A DNA stretch of 64,000 bases from Flavobacterium sp. (GCF_004295795.1 NZ_SEBR01000004.1:1-64000); one strand, 5' to 3'. Positions 34,973 to 44,757 are shown, numbered from the stretch's first letter. Notes: generated by a model from the letters alone, not told the origin. Numbers and translations: made by a program.

Positions 34973-36949
34973 ATGCCAATCACCAGTTCCATTTTGTGGG
35001 GATTCATCCGGCTGTGTTTCATGCTGCTGTTCATCTATTACCTGAACAGAAAGCTTGTGAATACATCGCCAAAGAACAATTTCCTTGAATTTTTGGTCTG
35101 GCAATGGTTTCGCTACGGAAGCATCATGGGCACGCTCATTTTCGTGTCTGTGCAATGCGGCATCTACAATCTGGTGAATTGCGTGATCATCCTTTTGGGA
35201 ATAATCGCCATCGATTACGTCGGATTCAGGAATCTCCGGAATCCGAAAGCTTACTACGAAAACACGGTCAAAGCCAATGTGCAATTGATCTTAAGGCGTA
35301 TGGAAAACAACTATCCGACCAAAGGCTGGCTCGTTTTTCCGCGTCGTTCGAAACCGGGAAAGCCTCGCGGTTGGTACATTTTGGCGCTTGTGATCCTGAT
35401 TTCGGTGTTGACTTTCGTGAGTCGCGCCTATTTTTTCAATTACGACTCGTATTCACTTTCGCCTGTCTGGATCGCCGATCTCGAAACCATCGTAGGCTTC
35501 GACGCCCAGAAATGGTTCGAAGGACAATCTACGGTCGTGGGTGACTTGGCGTACGTGAACCTTTACGGAAAAATCGCAACTGTTACGCCCGAAATCGCTT
35601 TGCAGTCGATCGGGATTCTTGAGTCGGTGCTTTTGTCGGTCTTGATTTTTTGGGTCGTGAGCAAAGTCACGCGTTCCAAGCACATCGCCCCGACGATCGC
35701 GGCTTTGAGCTTTGGATTGGTATACACACTTTCGCCTCTCAACATCTATTTCGTGCTCCAAAACCGTCCGATTTTCCTCGCGCTCACTTTTGGATTGCCC
35801 GTAATGGTCTACTATTTGCGTCCGGGATTGCTCAAGATGACCAAGTGGCAGTTTTTCTTCGCTTTCATCGTGGCTTTTTTCGCGATAGGACTTATCGATA
35901 TTTTTACGCTTTGCATCCTTTTTCCGCCGTTCATGCTCACCGGATTGTGCTTCGCCAAGAAGAAATCGGGCAATTTCAAATGGGTCGGATTGCTTTCGTA
36001 CCTGTGTGGCGTCACTTTGATCATGGGACTTTACGCCATTATCGCGAAATATTTCAACTCCGATCTCGAGATGTTCATGCACTCGAATTTCCTTGCGGTG
36101 AGCTCTTACACTTACATTCCGCAGTTGGTTGTCGATCTCGATGTTTTGCTTGGTTATTATCGGATAATCTCGGCCGTAGCGGCAGTTTTGATCGTAATCT
36201 ACACTTTTGTCGCCAAAGAAGACTGGCGCGCCTCGTTCGCATTTTTGGTGTATTTCAACCTGTTGCTTTTCATCAAAAGTATGAACAACGCCTGGATCGA
36301 CGACGATCTGCTCACGCAAGGACTCGCCGTTTTCATGCCGATCGTGGCCGGAATCGCGATCGCATCGGTTGTACGAATTTTCAATTTCATCAAGGTTTTT
36401 GGACGTTTACAGAAGTGGAATCCGATACTCGTTGGATCACTGATCGCGGTCTTCGTGGTGATTTCCATCCAAAAGCAGCAACAAAATCTGGGCAAACTGA
36501 CGGAATCCGATCCGACACAACGCGAAGTCCTCGAGGCTTACGACAACATCACACGCGATTATTTTCCTTATACGTACGCGATCGTGAACAACAACATGAC
36601 GCAAATCCTGAGTCAGGACAAGCATTTCTTTATGAATTATTCCGATTTCATCTACGATTACCCGCGTCAGGACTCGATTTACTTCAAGAACATAAAAAAT
36701 CCGAAGTTCATAAAAGAACATCCCGAAGACGTGATCCCGAAAAGTGTGCTCGTATTCGTGTTCGACGATGATGTGACGTCCGAAACTTATGTGGAAGACG
36801 GTGAACTCAAACCGATCGTGCTGGATCATTTGGCATTGCTCAAGAAAAGAGGAAGAAAAGTGCAATTGTTTTACGACAACAAACACGTAAAAGTGTACGA
36901 GATCGTGAATGAACCCGAATCCAGCCGCATCTCAGACCTGATATTCTAA
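34973..36949 (+). CDS. Large polytopic membrane protein of the Pel-like operon
   Basis: 658 residues, not recognised as any named family. About eleven to twelve hydrophobic segments spread over residues 5-480 (for example LFIYYLNRKL, LVILISVLTFVSRAYFFNYD, VMVYYLRPGL, IIAKYF), followed by a soluble C-terminal domain of about 170 residues, mixed alpha/beta (PKSVLVFVFDDDVTSETYVED). The extracytoplasmic loop NYDSYSLSPVWIADLETIVGFDAQKWF could be a sugar-lipid or polymer site. It occupies the place that PelD/PelE fill in Pseudomonas but shows no GGDEF-like c-di-GMP site. Spacing of three and two bases to its neighbours makes it an operon member. Confidence 0.75.
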   Translation: MPITSSILWGFIRLCFMLLFIYYLNRKLVNTSPKNNFLEFLVWQWFRYGSIMGTLIFVSVQCGIYNLVNCVIILLGIIAIDYVGFRNLRNPKAYYENTVKANVQLILRRMENNYPTKGWLVFPRRSKPGKPRGWYILALVILISVLTFVSRAYFFNYDSYSLSPVWIADLETIVGFDAQKWFEGQSTVVGDLAYVNLYGKIATVTPEIALQSIGILESVLLSVLIFWVVSKVTRSKHIAPTIAALSFGLVYTLSPLNIYFVLQNRPIFLALTFGLPVMVYYLRPGLLKMTKWQFFFAFIVAFFAIGLIDIFTLCILFPPFMLTGLCFAKKKSGNFKWVGLLSYLCGVTLIMGLYAIIAKYFNSDLEMFMHSNFLAVSSYTYIPQLVVDLDVLLGYYRIISAVAAVLIVIYTFVAKEDWRASFAFLVYFNLLLFIKSMNNAWIDDDLLTQGLAVFMPIVAGIAIASVVRIFNFIKVFGRLQKWNPILVGSLIAVFVVISIQKQQQNLGKLTESDPTQREVLEAYDNITRDYFPYTYAIVNNNMTQILSQDKHFFMNYSDFIYDYPRQDSIYFKNIKNPKFIKEHPEDVIPKSVLVFVFDDDVTSETYVEDGELKPIVLDHLALLKKRGRKVQLFYDNKHVKVYEIVNEPESSRISDLIF

Positions 36950-36951
36950 CC

Positions 36952-39900
36952 ATGGAAAACAACAAACAAACAAAAAGTCTCCTGCTTTGGCGCTACTTCG
37001 CTTTTCTGGCGTTGGCGTTGGCCTTCGGATGCGGTTCGCTCGACAACTTCGACGCGGACGATTTCAGCTTTTTCGAAGACGAGGCCAAGAACAGCGCGAC
37101 CGAATTGCGCCGTTACAATCTGCCGGGAGAAAGCCAGACGCCATTGATTTTCTACATCCGCGACAACAGCAGCAAACTCAGTGTGGCCAACGATCGGAAC
37201 ATCAGAAAGGTTTGCGACTATACGAAATTGCCTTTCCGGTCGATCGATATCGAGTCGTTCAACGCCAAGGCGCAGATCCCGGCGTCGGTTCGTTCGCTTT
37301 GCATCCACGATATCAAGAAATTGAATCAGGCCGCTTTGAACAGACTTGTGGAATTTGTCGCCCAAGGCGGAACTTTGCTGCTTCCGCTGGCCAGCGACGA
37401 CAGAAGGATGTCGTATTTCGTAGGCTTGCGCCCTGATTGCGATTTCGAGACCGACATCAATTCCGAAGGCTTTTATTTTTCAACGGCCGTGCTTCCGAAC
37501 CTCAAAGGCAAGACATACTCTGAAAATTCGAAACATTACGGTTACGCCAGAGGCAATTTCAGGAAAGATGTGAAAATCCTGGCAACTTCGGTAAACAATC
37601 GCGAGTATCCGCTTGTCGTCGAAAATCAGATAGGCAAAGGGAAAGTCGTTTTCTTCAACACGACCACGGAATACGAAAAAATCCATCGCGGACTACTGTT
37701 TTCGGGGCTTTTGAAAGGCATCGAAGCCGTTCCTTATCCGATTGCGAATACGAGCACGATTTTTCTTGACGATTTCCCATCACCGGTTTACGACATAAAA
37801 TCGGAGCCGATCAAGTCTGAAATGAACCTGACGATCGCCGAGTTCGTAAGAGATGCGTGGTGGCCTGATATGAAACAGATCGCCGAAAAATACAAGATTT
37901 CCTATTCGGCGATGATCGCTTTTGACTACAAGAACAATGTGGAACCGCCGTTTTTGTTCGACCAATGGGATTCTCATAAAGTCAAGGTCGGGAAGAAGAC
38001 AGAAATTCTGTCGGACTGGCTCGTTTTCGATTCCAAAAAACACGGGCACGAACTTTGCCTGCACGGCTACAACCACGTCGAATTCAAGAAAGGCCACTGG
38101 AAAAAGCCCGAATTCATCGGAATGGCTTTGAAATCGGTTCAGAAAAAATGGGGCGTGACCAATTACGGACCTTTGCCGGTGACTTACGTTCCGCCTTCGA
38201 ACATCATCGATCCGGCGGGCGTCGATTACCTTCGGAAAGGAATGCCGTCGATCAAATACATCTGCAGTCTCTACCTTGGCGATCCTGCGGAAGGCGGCGG
38301 ACGCGAATTCGACTTCGATCCTTACAACAAGGATTTCTTCGATTATCCGAGGATTTCCGACGGATTCTACATGGAAACCGACAAGAAATTCTCGCTCGAG
38401 TCGATGTACATCTACACCGGAATCTGGACGCATTTCGTGCATCCGGACGACGTTTACCAAATCCCGAGCCCGTTCAACACGAGTTCGGGCGATTTCGACC
38501 TTCGCAATTCGCGCGAGCTCGGTTGGAGAAAAACCAAGAACAAATCTATTGGGATGATGGGCGAATTCACGGCGATTCTCGACGAGATGGCCAAGACTTA
38601 TCCGCAATTGCGCTACGTGAATGCCGGAGAAGGAGGAAAGATCGTCAACGATTGGCGCGCTTCGCAGTTCGTTCATCAAAGCGGCGACGGTTTGTACACG
38701 GTTCGCGAATCCGATCCTTCAAAATCGATTGCCAATACGCAATATTGGTTTATGTATGCGAGTTTCCAGAATGCCAAAAAAGTCGACGCTTCACTGACGC
38801 GTGAAGAGGCTTTGTTCTCGAAAACGCCGTTCATGGAAGGTTATCTGTATTCGGTTTACACGCACAAGCCGGAATTGACCCTGACAGACGTGAACCTGAA
38901 AACGCCAGCTCAAAAGAAAGAAGCCGAAAGGATCGTAAAATCGGTCGGTCAACAATACAAGGCTTATCTGATAAAACAGAAAAAGTACATTTCGGGAGAA
39001 GTCGACGCGGTTGTGGAAGAAGATGCCGATGCCTTGCTCGAAAAGGAAATGATCAAACTCGGCCAACAGCTTATGGCAAAGCCGACGATCGATTCGGTAC
39101 AATGGAACAAATATGCCAAATTCGTGGCTTGGGACAAAGACCGTCCGCTCGATCCCTGGAAAATGCTCGAGGAATATGTCGTGAAATATCCAACGGCCAA
39201 CAACGTCATGTATTCGAAGGAACTCGATCGCGTAATCGGGTATCCGAACGATCTCATCCGCGAGAAATGGCTCAGCGCGCAACTCATGGTGACGCCCAAT
39301 GATGTGCATTTGCTCAACAGTTACGTAGCCGATTTCCACACGCCGGAAAATCAGGAGAAAATCAAGAAAGCGCTTCAGACTTTGCTCAAGGTCGATACGA
39401 ATTTCGACACCTATCTGCAATATCTCGAACATTTGATGACGTATGAACCCGATGCGGCAAAAGCCGAACTCGACAAGATAAAACCCGAGGAAAAGTATGG
39501 CCCGATCGCAAGTGACGCGGCCTGGCTCTACGCCGACAGGAACGAATTCGAGAAAGCTTACGCGTGGTCGAAATTCAGTGACGACATCGACTTCGGATCA
39601 AAAATGTCGTGGCTGATCGACCTGCAGGCCTACAAACCGCTCGAGGAAGAATACAAGAAATACATCGCGATCAATCCTGACGATTACAAGACGAAAGCTT
39701 TGATGGCGGGCATTTATCACGAACAAGGACGTTTTCTCGAGGCTTGGATTCTCGCCAAATCGCTTCCGGACAGTCCCGAGAAAGACGAAATTCGCGCAAT
39801 CCTGAACAAAGACGTCGTGTATGTCGAAGAAGAGTTGCAGCAATTGCTGGTGATGAAACATCCGGAGTTGTTTTATCCAGACGTTCTGGCGGCGCTTACC

Positions 39901-40854
39901 AAAGACATCCGCAAGCAATACGGCGATTTCATTGCCCTGAAAAGCGCGATGGAAACCAATAAGGATTTGCCGCAATTTTTCAAGAATACGCTCACTTACG
40001 GCCACTTCGACAAGAAGAAAAACCTGCATAGTTTCAGCGCGACTTATGGCAGGATGTACGACATCGACATCGCTCTGTTCGATCCGGGCGACAATATAAC
40101 GGCCAATGCTTACGGTTTGCAATACCAGTTCAACAATCCGGTAGACGGTGAAAAACTGCAATATTGGGGAAGTGGGCGAGTGGAGTATACCGATTACGGG
40201 AATTTCTACTTTCACGCAGGTCTTGGCGCAAGCAAGAATTATGGCAAGAACTTCCTTTCGGCCGAAGCCAGATTGTTCCCTGCAGAAACCGGACCGGCTT
40301 ATAGAAAAGAAATCTATCGCACGCAGGCCGTGGCTTACGGAGAATTTTTCTTTTTCAGGAACATCAACCAAAACTTCACTGCCGAAGGAAATTACTACAC
40401 GGCCAGCAAGTCGAAAACGCCCGTGAAAATAGGAGCATCCTATGAAATCATTTTGACGAGCAAGACGATCTGGGACGACGGATCGGACGTAAAAATGCGC
40501 TTTTTGCCATTCGCCGAAGTTTCGTTTTCACAAGGTTCCATCGGTTCGACGATCAACGCCAACACTGACGTAGGTTATCCATATTGGTTACTCGACGAAC
40601 GTCTTTACTACGGCGGCGGACTCGGTTGGAGATACGGACTGCTCGACAGCAATTTCACCGCAAGGCTCGAAGCGGCTTATTTCCAGGACGATTTCAGCGG
40701 AAATTTCATGCGCTACACGGGCGAAGTCAACTGGCAGATTTTCGATTACACGGCCATTTCGGCTACAATGGAAATGTACACGCAAGACAAGTTCTACTCG
40801 AATGCTTTCCTTCTCGGAATCAAGCACAATCTCAAAAAACGGCAAAAAAAATGA
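36952..40854 (+). CDS. DUF2194 deacetylase - TPR - outer-membrane barrel fusion (PelA/PelB-like)
   Basis: 1300 residues. Residues 1-27 look like a lipoprotein or anchor signal ending at C27. Residues about 60-620 are DUF2194, a polysaccharide-deacetylase-like domain with the Asp pair D273-D274 (FLDDFPSP) and HxxxH H371-H375 (HGYNH), the metal ligands of PelA/NodB-type deacetylases. Residues about 700-1000 are helical repeats of the TPR kind (KALMAGIYHEQGRFLEAWILAK). Residues about 1010-1295 alternate as amphipathic strands rich in Tyr and Phe, as in an outer-membrane barrel. In Pseudomonas deacetylation (PelA) and export (PelB: TPRs plus barrel) are on separate proteins, so this would be a natural fusion of both. 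The coding end overlaps a terminator hairpin of the convergent gene. Confidence 0.82.
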   Translation: MENNKQTKSLLLWRYFAFLALALAFGCGSLDNFDADDFSFFEDEAKNSATELRRYNLPGESQTPLIFYIRDNSSKLSVANDRNIRKVCDYTKLPFRSIDIESFNAKAQIPASVRSLCIHDIKKLNQAALNRLVEFVAQGGTLLLPLASDDRRMSYFVGLRPDCDFETDINSEGFYFSTAVLPNLKGKTYSENSKHYGYARGNFRKDVKILATSVNNREYPLVVENQIGKGKVVFFNTTTEYEKIHRGLLFSGLLKGIEAVPYPIANTSTIFLDDFPSPVYDIKSEPIKSEMNLTIAEFVRDAWWPDMKQIAEKYKISYSAMIAFDYKNNVEPPFLFDQWDSHKVKVGKKTEILSDWLVFDSKKHGHELCLHGYNHVEFKKGHWKKPEFIGMALKSVQKKWGVTNYGPLPVTYVPPSNIIDPAGVDYLRKGMPSIKYICSLYLGDPAEGGGREFDFDPYNKDFFDYPRISDGFYMETDKKFSLESMYIYTGIWTHFVHPDDVYQIPSPFNTSSGDFDLRNSRELGWRKTKNKSIGMMGEFTAILDEMAKTYPQLRYVNAGEGGKIVNDWRASQFVHQSGDGLYTVRESDPSKSIANTQYWFMYASFQNAKKVDASLTREEALFSKTPFMEGYLYSVYTHKPELTLTDVNLKTPAQKKEAERIVKSVGQQYKAYLIKQKKYISGEVDAVVEEDADALLEKEMIKLGQQLMAKPTIDSVQWNKYAKFVAWDKDRPLDPWKMLEEYVVKYPTANNVMYSKELDRVIGYPNDLIREKWLSAQLMVTPNDVHLLNSYVADFHTPENQEKIKKALQTLLKVDTNFDTYLQYLEHLMTYEPDAAKAELDKIKPEEKYGPIASDAAWLYADRNEFEKAYAWSKFSDDIDFGSKMSWLIDLQAYKPLEEEYKKYIAINPDDYKTKALMAGIYHEQGRFLEAWILAKSLPDSPEKDEIRAILNKDVVYVEEELQQLLVMKHPELFYPDVLAALTKDIRKQYGDFIALKSAMETNKDLPQFFKNTLTYGHFDKKKNLHSFSATYGRMYDIDIALFDPGDNITANAYGLQYQFNNPVDGEKLQYWGSGRVEYTDYGNFYFHAGLGASKNYGKNFLSAEARLFPAETGPAYRKEIYRTQAVAYGEFFFFRNINQNFTAEGNYYTASKSKTPVKIGASYEIILTSKTIWDDGSDVKMRFLPFAEVSFSQGSIGSTINANTDVGYPYWLLDERLYYGGGLGWRYGLLDSNFTARLEAAYFQDDFSGNFMRYTGEVNWQIFDYTAISATMEMYTQDKFYSNAFLLGIKHNLKKRQKK

Positions 40855-40883
40855 CCGGCAAAAGGAGGATTTCCGCCGGTCAT
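40844..40883 (-). terminator. Terminator of the DUF4832 gene, overlapping the end of the Pel-like operon
   Basis: ATGACCGGC (40851-40859) pairs exactly with GCCGGTCAT (40875-40883). Read on the minus strand it is followed by eight T residues (plus-strand A40844-A40851). The stop codon of the 1300-residue gene lies within the left arm. Confidence 0.8.
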
Positions 40884-40907
40884 AAAATCAATCAATAATT
40901 TTATTGT

Positions 40908-42533
40908 TTAGTTGCTCACGATAAATTTCTTCACTGTCTTGGTTGCGCCGTTTTCGAGTTGGACGAAATAAATTCCATTGGTCAAGCCCGATGTATTCAG
41001 CAACATCTTGTTTCCGCTGATAGTGGAAGATACTCCGACGACTTGTCCGAGCGAGTTGAAAACCGTGGCCTTGAACGCATCGATACCATCGTATTCGACA
41101 GTGAGTTCACCGTGTGTAGGAACCGGATAAATGCGCAGTTCCGAAGCGATAGGATTGTCTCCGATGCCAAGCGCGCCGCCAATATTTATCGTGTGGTTCA
41201 GGTTGTTGTAACCCGTCGCATTTTCCCAGGTATTGTTATTTCCCAAACGGATCGAATATTCTGAACGCGTAGCCAAAGCCGCCGCGTTGTCAGGAAGATT
41301 GAGGAACATCTGGTAATTTCCTGTCGGGATGTTCGCCGGAAGTACGACAGTTTCTGAAACGGTTTGCGTAGCATTTGCCTGCCATAATCTGACATTTGTC
41401 GTCAAAGGAAAGCTGTAAACGGCCTGATTGGTCGTGTTTCTGAGCACGATATAAGCCGTTCTCGGATTGTACGGCGCGGCAAATCCTGTGTTCTTGACCT
41501 GAAAAGTAAAGGCCAAAGCGCCACCGACAGTCGCCGTGTTCGGATAAGTTCCGGTCTGCAACTCGAATCTGTAACCCAATCTTCTTTCCATATCGTCAAG
41601 GCACGAATTGGCCTCGAATCCGTCGATCACATCCGGATGATAATCCACATTGAGGTACGACCAGTGAAATCTCGCCATTTCTTCCAAGGCTTTCGCGCAC
41701 TCTGAACGAGGCGCGTTCACTTTACAGGTTTCTCCGCCCATAGGCGTGAATTTCGTCTCCTGCTCCAAATAAGGATATTCGACAGCGACGTTTTCATACG
41801 TTCCGTAATCGTCAGAACTTGCAAGGAAACAATCGTTGTGATGGCCGAGTCGGGCAACCGGAAGTGTAGTGCTGTAAGCTTGCGCCGCAGTCAAAGCCGT
41901 CATGGCATTGTAAGTATTCCGTTTCAGCGAAGGCGTGCGCAATTGTACCATTCTCGAGGTCGGAAGCGCCGCCAGGATCGCATCGACTACGGCTTTCCTG
42001 TTGGCATAATCTGCCGCGGTCGGTTCCATTCCGAAGTGATCGGTGTAATACCATTCGCCCCAAGCGCCGATGAATCCGGCCTGGACGACAGCGATTACGT
42101 CCGAATTGGTCTGCAACATCGACTGCAACTGACTGATGTGCGACAGAATTTGCGCTTTCGAAGCATCTTGTGCCGCGCCGTTGTCGTTGTCGTCCGAATA
42201 AGCAAAACGCAGGATGCACTTGAGTCCGGCGTTGCGGATTTTCGTGAAATCGGCCTGCATGTTGTTCATATAAGTCGAGGAAATCGCCCCGTTGACAAAA
42301 TTCTCGAGATAGCAAACGCGAAGAATCAACGAGTAATTTCCGTTGACGCGGTAGTTGGTCAGCGTCGTCTGATTGAGACTGCTGTAGGAATCCGAGTGTG
42401 TTTCGGTGTGTCTGTAAAAACCTCTTTCCGGATTGGAAAAGCTCGCCGTGGTGGGCGCGTAAGTGACCGTTGTAGTCTGGGCGAATCCACAGTAGGAAGC
42501 CAGTGCCAAGGTCAAGGCCAATAATTTCTTCAT
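40908..42533 (-). CDS. T9SS-secreted DUF4874/DUF4832 protein
   Basis: 541 residues. Signal peptide 1-18 (MKKLLALTLALASYCGFA). Residues about 25-190 are a glycoside-hydrolase-like TIM barrel (DUF4874: NPERGFYRH, VQAGFIGAWGEWYYTDHFG), residues about 195-420 the DUF4832 part, and residues about 465-541 a type IX secretion sorting domain (ELRIYPVPTHGELTVEY...GIYFVQLENGATKTVKKFIVSN). It should be exported to the cell surface or medium. The TIM barrel suggests glycan binding or cleavage, but the substrate is unknown. ATG at 42533 is preferred. It converges on the Pel-like operon. Confidence 0.87.
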   Translation of the reverse strand: MKKLLALTLALASYCGFAQTTTVTYAPTTASFSNPERGFYRHTETHSDSYSSLNQTTLTNYRVNGNYSLILRVCYLENFVNGAISSTYMNNMQADFTKIRNAGLKCILRFAYSDDNDNGAAQDASKAQILSHISQLQSMLQTNSDVIAVVQAGFIGAWGEWYYTDHFGMEPTAADYANRKAVVDAILAALPTSRMVQLRTPSLKRNTYNAMTALTAAQAYSTTLPVARLGHHNDCFLASSDDYGTYENVAVEYPYLEQETKFTPMGGETCKVNAPRSECAKALEEMARFHWSYLNVDYHPDVIDGFEANSCLDDMERRLGYRFELQTGTYPNTATVGGALAFTFQVKNTGFAAPYNPRTAYIVLRNTTNQAVYSFPLTTNVRLWQANATQTVSETVVLPANIPTGNYQMFLNLPDNAAALATRSEYSIRLGNNNTWENATGYNNLNHTINIGGALGIGDNPIASELRIYPVPTHGELTVEYDGIDAFKATVFNSLGQVVGVSSTISGNKMLLNTSGLTNGIYFVQLENGATKTVKKFIVSN

Positions 42534-42972
42534 AGTGTAGTAGGTCAAGATTTTGAAAGCGCTACGATGCTTTCTTTGGGGTTGCTATTATGGATTTGGG
42601 TTTTAGGGCGTTTCGATGCGATATTTTCAAAAAAACAGCGTAAATATCGGTTTGACAAATCTAGTTCGTCGACGATTTAAAACTAGAAAAACAATTGTTA
42701 AAAAACCTAATTTAGCCGATAAAGTGTAAAAATTAAGAATAAAGTGAAGTAAAATCTTACATAAATTAGAACGACTGTAAGAATTTATCCGACAAAACGC
42801 ATTTTCATCTTTTTAACAATTTGACTGAAAATTGTTCATAACTACACATTTTGACAAAGTTGTTCAACCTTGTAGTTTGTCGATTAAACGCAAAATTTCG
42901 TCGATTATTTAAAATCTTTCCAAAGGTTGGAACACAGACGAAAAAATCAAGGAGAATATTTTGAAATAGAAA
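42534..42972. other. AT-rich intergenic region with repeated GTCGA motifs
   Basis: 439 bases without a gene. It contains TAGTTCGTCGAC (42662-42673) and TAGTTTGTCGATTAAA (42873-42888), two members of a repeated motif, a third partial copy at 42897-42906, and a TAGATTTG promoter box on the minus strand (42656-42663) that would serve the DUF4832 gene with a leader of about 115 bases. Confidence 0.5.
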
Positions 42973-43368
42973 TTATCCTTTCAAACGGGATTTCACATCG
43001 CCATTTACCGAGTAAATCAATTGGCGTTCGCTAGTCGAAATCTGTACGGCAAACATCACGACGTTTTCGCCAACCTGATAAACATCCACGGATGTGTTTC
43101 CCGAAGAAAACTTAAGCACGTTATTTTCATACAGGTAATAAAGATCGCCATTTGGCATCGTGAGCAAAAAACAAGGTTCGCCAATCAGGTCAAGCGATTT
43201 GAAACCTTCTTCGATAACCGGAATATTCTTGTAGTATTTGTGGACTAGTTTTAGAAAATCGTAAGACTGAAAAGGAATTCGTTCTTTTTTCTGCGCCAGG
43301 CCAAAGATCGGCAGCAAGATCGCGAGCCAGAATAATTGCTTCATAAGGATGTAGTTCGTCGACTAAAA
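42662..43368. repeat. Repeated motif TAGTTyGTCGAy-TAAA (three main copies)
   Basis: Copies at 42662-42673, 42873-42888 and 43352-43368. The first is embedded in CTAGTT-N14-AACTAG (42661-42686). The third lies seven bases upstream of the start codon of the gene at 43344. Copies upstream of two neighbouring minus-strand genes suggest a shared operator. Confidence 0.35.
42973..43344 (-). CDS. Small exported hypothetical protein
   Basis: 123 residues. Signal peptide 1-17 (MKQLFWLAILLPIFGLA). The mature part is beta-rich (PCFLLTMPNGDLYYLYENNVLKFSSG; VVMFAVQISTSERQLIYSVNG) with a single cysteine. No family recognised. It probably sits in the periplasm. The repeated GTCGA motif is immediately before its start, as it is upstream of the DUF4832 gene. 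Confidence 0.65.
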   Translation of the reverse strand: MKQLFWLAILLPIFGLAQKKERIPFQSYDFLKLVHKYYKNIPVIEEGFKSLDLIGEPCFLLTMPNGDLYYLYENNVLKFSSGNTSVDVYQVGENVVMFAVQISTSERQLIYSVNGDVKSRLKG

Positions 43369-43567
43369 GTAGAAAATCGATTTGATGTTAAGCGTCGATT
43401 ATCCAAAAGTTATCGACCGTAACGTGTTGATATCCAATTATTGCAAACAATGTTTGAGCGTTGGGAATTTGGCTACTTTTCGCCAGTTTGCATACAATGG
43501 CATTTTGCACTATAATTTATATTATGTAAAATAGAAAACACAGGAAAACGGGTCGATTCCTCTGCCG

Positions 43568-43873
43568 CTACAAATCACCATCCGATTCATAAACCCCAAG
43601 CCTGTTGCGCAACCGACCAATTTCCTCCTGAAAAAACCGCTGCTTTTCCAAAAGATTCTCGATGATGTCGATTCCCTCGATATTCACGTTGAGTTCATAA
43701 TGCCAAATTCTGTAGCGCTCCAAATCCTGAAGTTTTTCGACACTTATATAATGCGCAGAATTCTCCACGACGATTTCGATCAGGCCATTTTGCTCGAGTT
43801 CCAACAGGAATTTCGATTCGGTTCCATGCAATTTGCAATACTCTTCAATTGACAGCATTCGTTTCATACTCAT
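43568..43873 (-). CDS. cbpM: Chaperone modulator CbpM
   Basis: 101 residues, MerR-like N-terminal helix-turn-helix ([28 protein letters not shown]) and a C-terminal helical hairpin (about 65-98). CbpM binds the J domain of CbpA and blocks its co-chaperone activity. Its ATG overlaps the cbpA stop by four bases (ATGA), the usual coupling for this pair. Confidence 0.85.
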   Translation of the reverse strand: MSMKRMLSIEEYCKLHGTESKFLLELEQNGLIEIVVENSAHYISVEKLQDLERYRIWHYELNVNIEGIDIIENLLEKQRFFQEEIGRLRNRLGVYESDGDL

Positions 43874-44757
43874 TGATTTTCAGATGCTTTTCGGATAAAA
43901 TCCTTTTGGTTTTCGCTCAGGTCTGTTGGAATTTTGACCGAATACGTCACGATCAGATCGCCATTTCCGTCCTTTTTATAGACCGGCATTCCTTTTCCTT
44001 TGAGTCTTACTTTTGTACCGTTTTGCGTTCCTTCGGCGATTTTGAGTTTGACCTTCCCGGATAAGGTTTCGACCGTAACTTCGCCACCCAGAATCGCCTT
44101 GAACAAATCGATTTCGACCTCTTTGTGCAAATCGTCCCCAAGTCGCTTGTAGTCAGGATCTTGTTTGATTTTAAACGTCAGATACAAATCGCCCGACGGA
44201 CCATTGTTGGCTCCGGGCGCGCCAAATCCAGAAAGTTTGATGGTCTGTCCGTCAGCGACTCCGGCCGGAACCGTGATCCTGATATTTTTGCCGTTGACCG
44301 AAAGTGTTTGCTTTTGCGTTTCAAGCACGTCCCGAAGCGACAGATGGATTTCCGAACTGTAATCCTGTCCGCGATACGCCGTCTGGCGCGCGTTTCTTCC
44401 TTTCGCATTTCCGAACATCGAGTCGAAAAAATCCGAGAAATCACCATCACCAAAATTTCCGTTGTACGTGTAACCTTGGTCGCCCGCATATTGGTTTTGC
44501 TGCGATCTGCGCGCATTCTCATACTGTTCGCCTTGCTGCCAATTTTCTCCGTAAGTGTCATATTTCTTCCGATTTTCGGCATTGCCCAACACCTCGTAAG
44601 CTTCGTTGAGCTGCTGGAATTTGAGGTTGGCGTCCTTGTCGTCAGGATTTACGTCCGGATGCAGTTTCCGGGCAAGCTTGCGGTAAGCTTTCTTGATGTC
44701 GTCAGCCGACGCGTTTTTGGTTACGCCCAAGGTCTGATAATAGTCGATAAAGGCCAT
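43870..44757 (-). CDS. cbpA: DnaJ-family co-chaperone CbpA
   Basis: 295 residues. J domain 1-70 with the HPD motif (KLHPDVN), a Gly/Phe-rich linker about 75-130 and two DnaJ C-terminal substrate-binding domains from about 135; no zinc-finger, which separates it from DnaJ proper. It stimulates DnaK ATPase. The operon with cbpM confirms the assignment. Confidence 0.92.
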   Translation of the reverse strand: MAFIDYYQTLGVTKNASADDIKKAYRKLARKLHPDVNPDDKDANLKFQQLNEAYEVLGNAENRKKYDTYGENWQQGEQYENARRSQQNQYAGDQGYTYNGNFGDGDFSDFFDSMFGNAKGRNARQTAYRGQDYSSEIHLSLRDVLETQKQTLSVNGKNIRITVPAGVADGQTIKLSGFGAPGANNGPSGDLYLTFKIKQDPDYKRLGDDLHKEVEIDLFKAILGGEVTVETLSGKVKLKIAEGTQNGTKVRLKGKGMPVYKKDGNGDLIVTYSVKIPTDLSENQKDFIRKASENQ

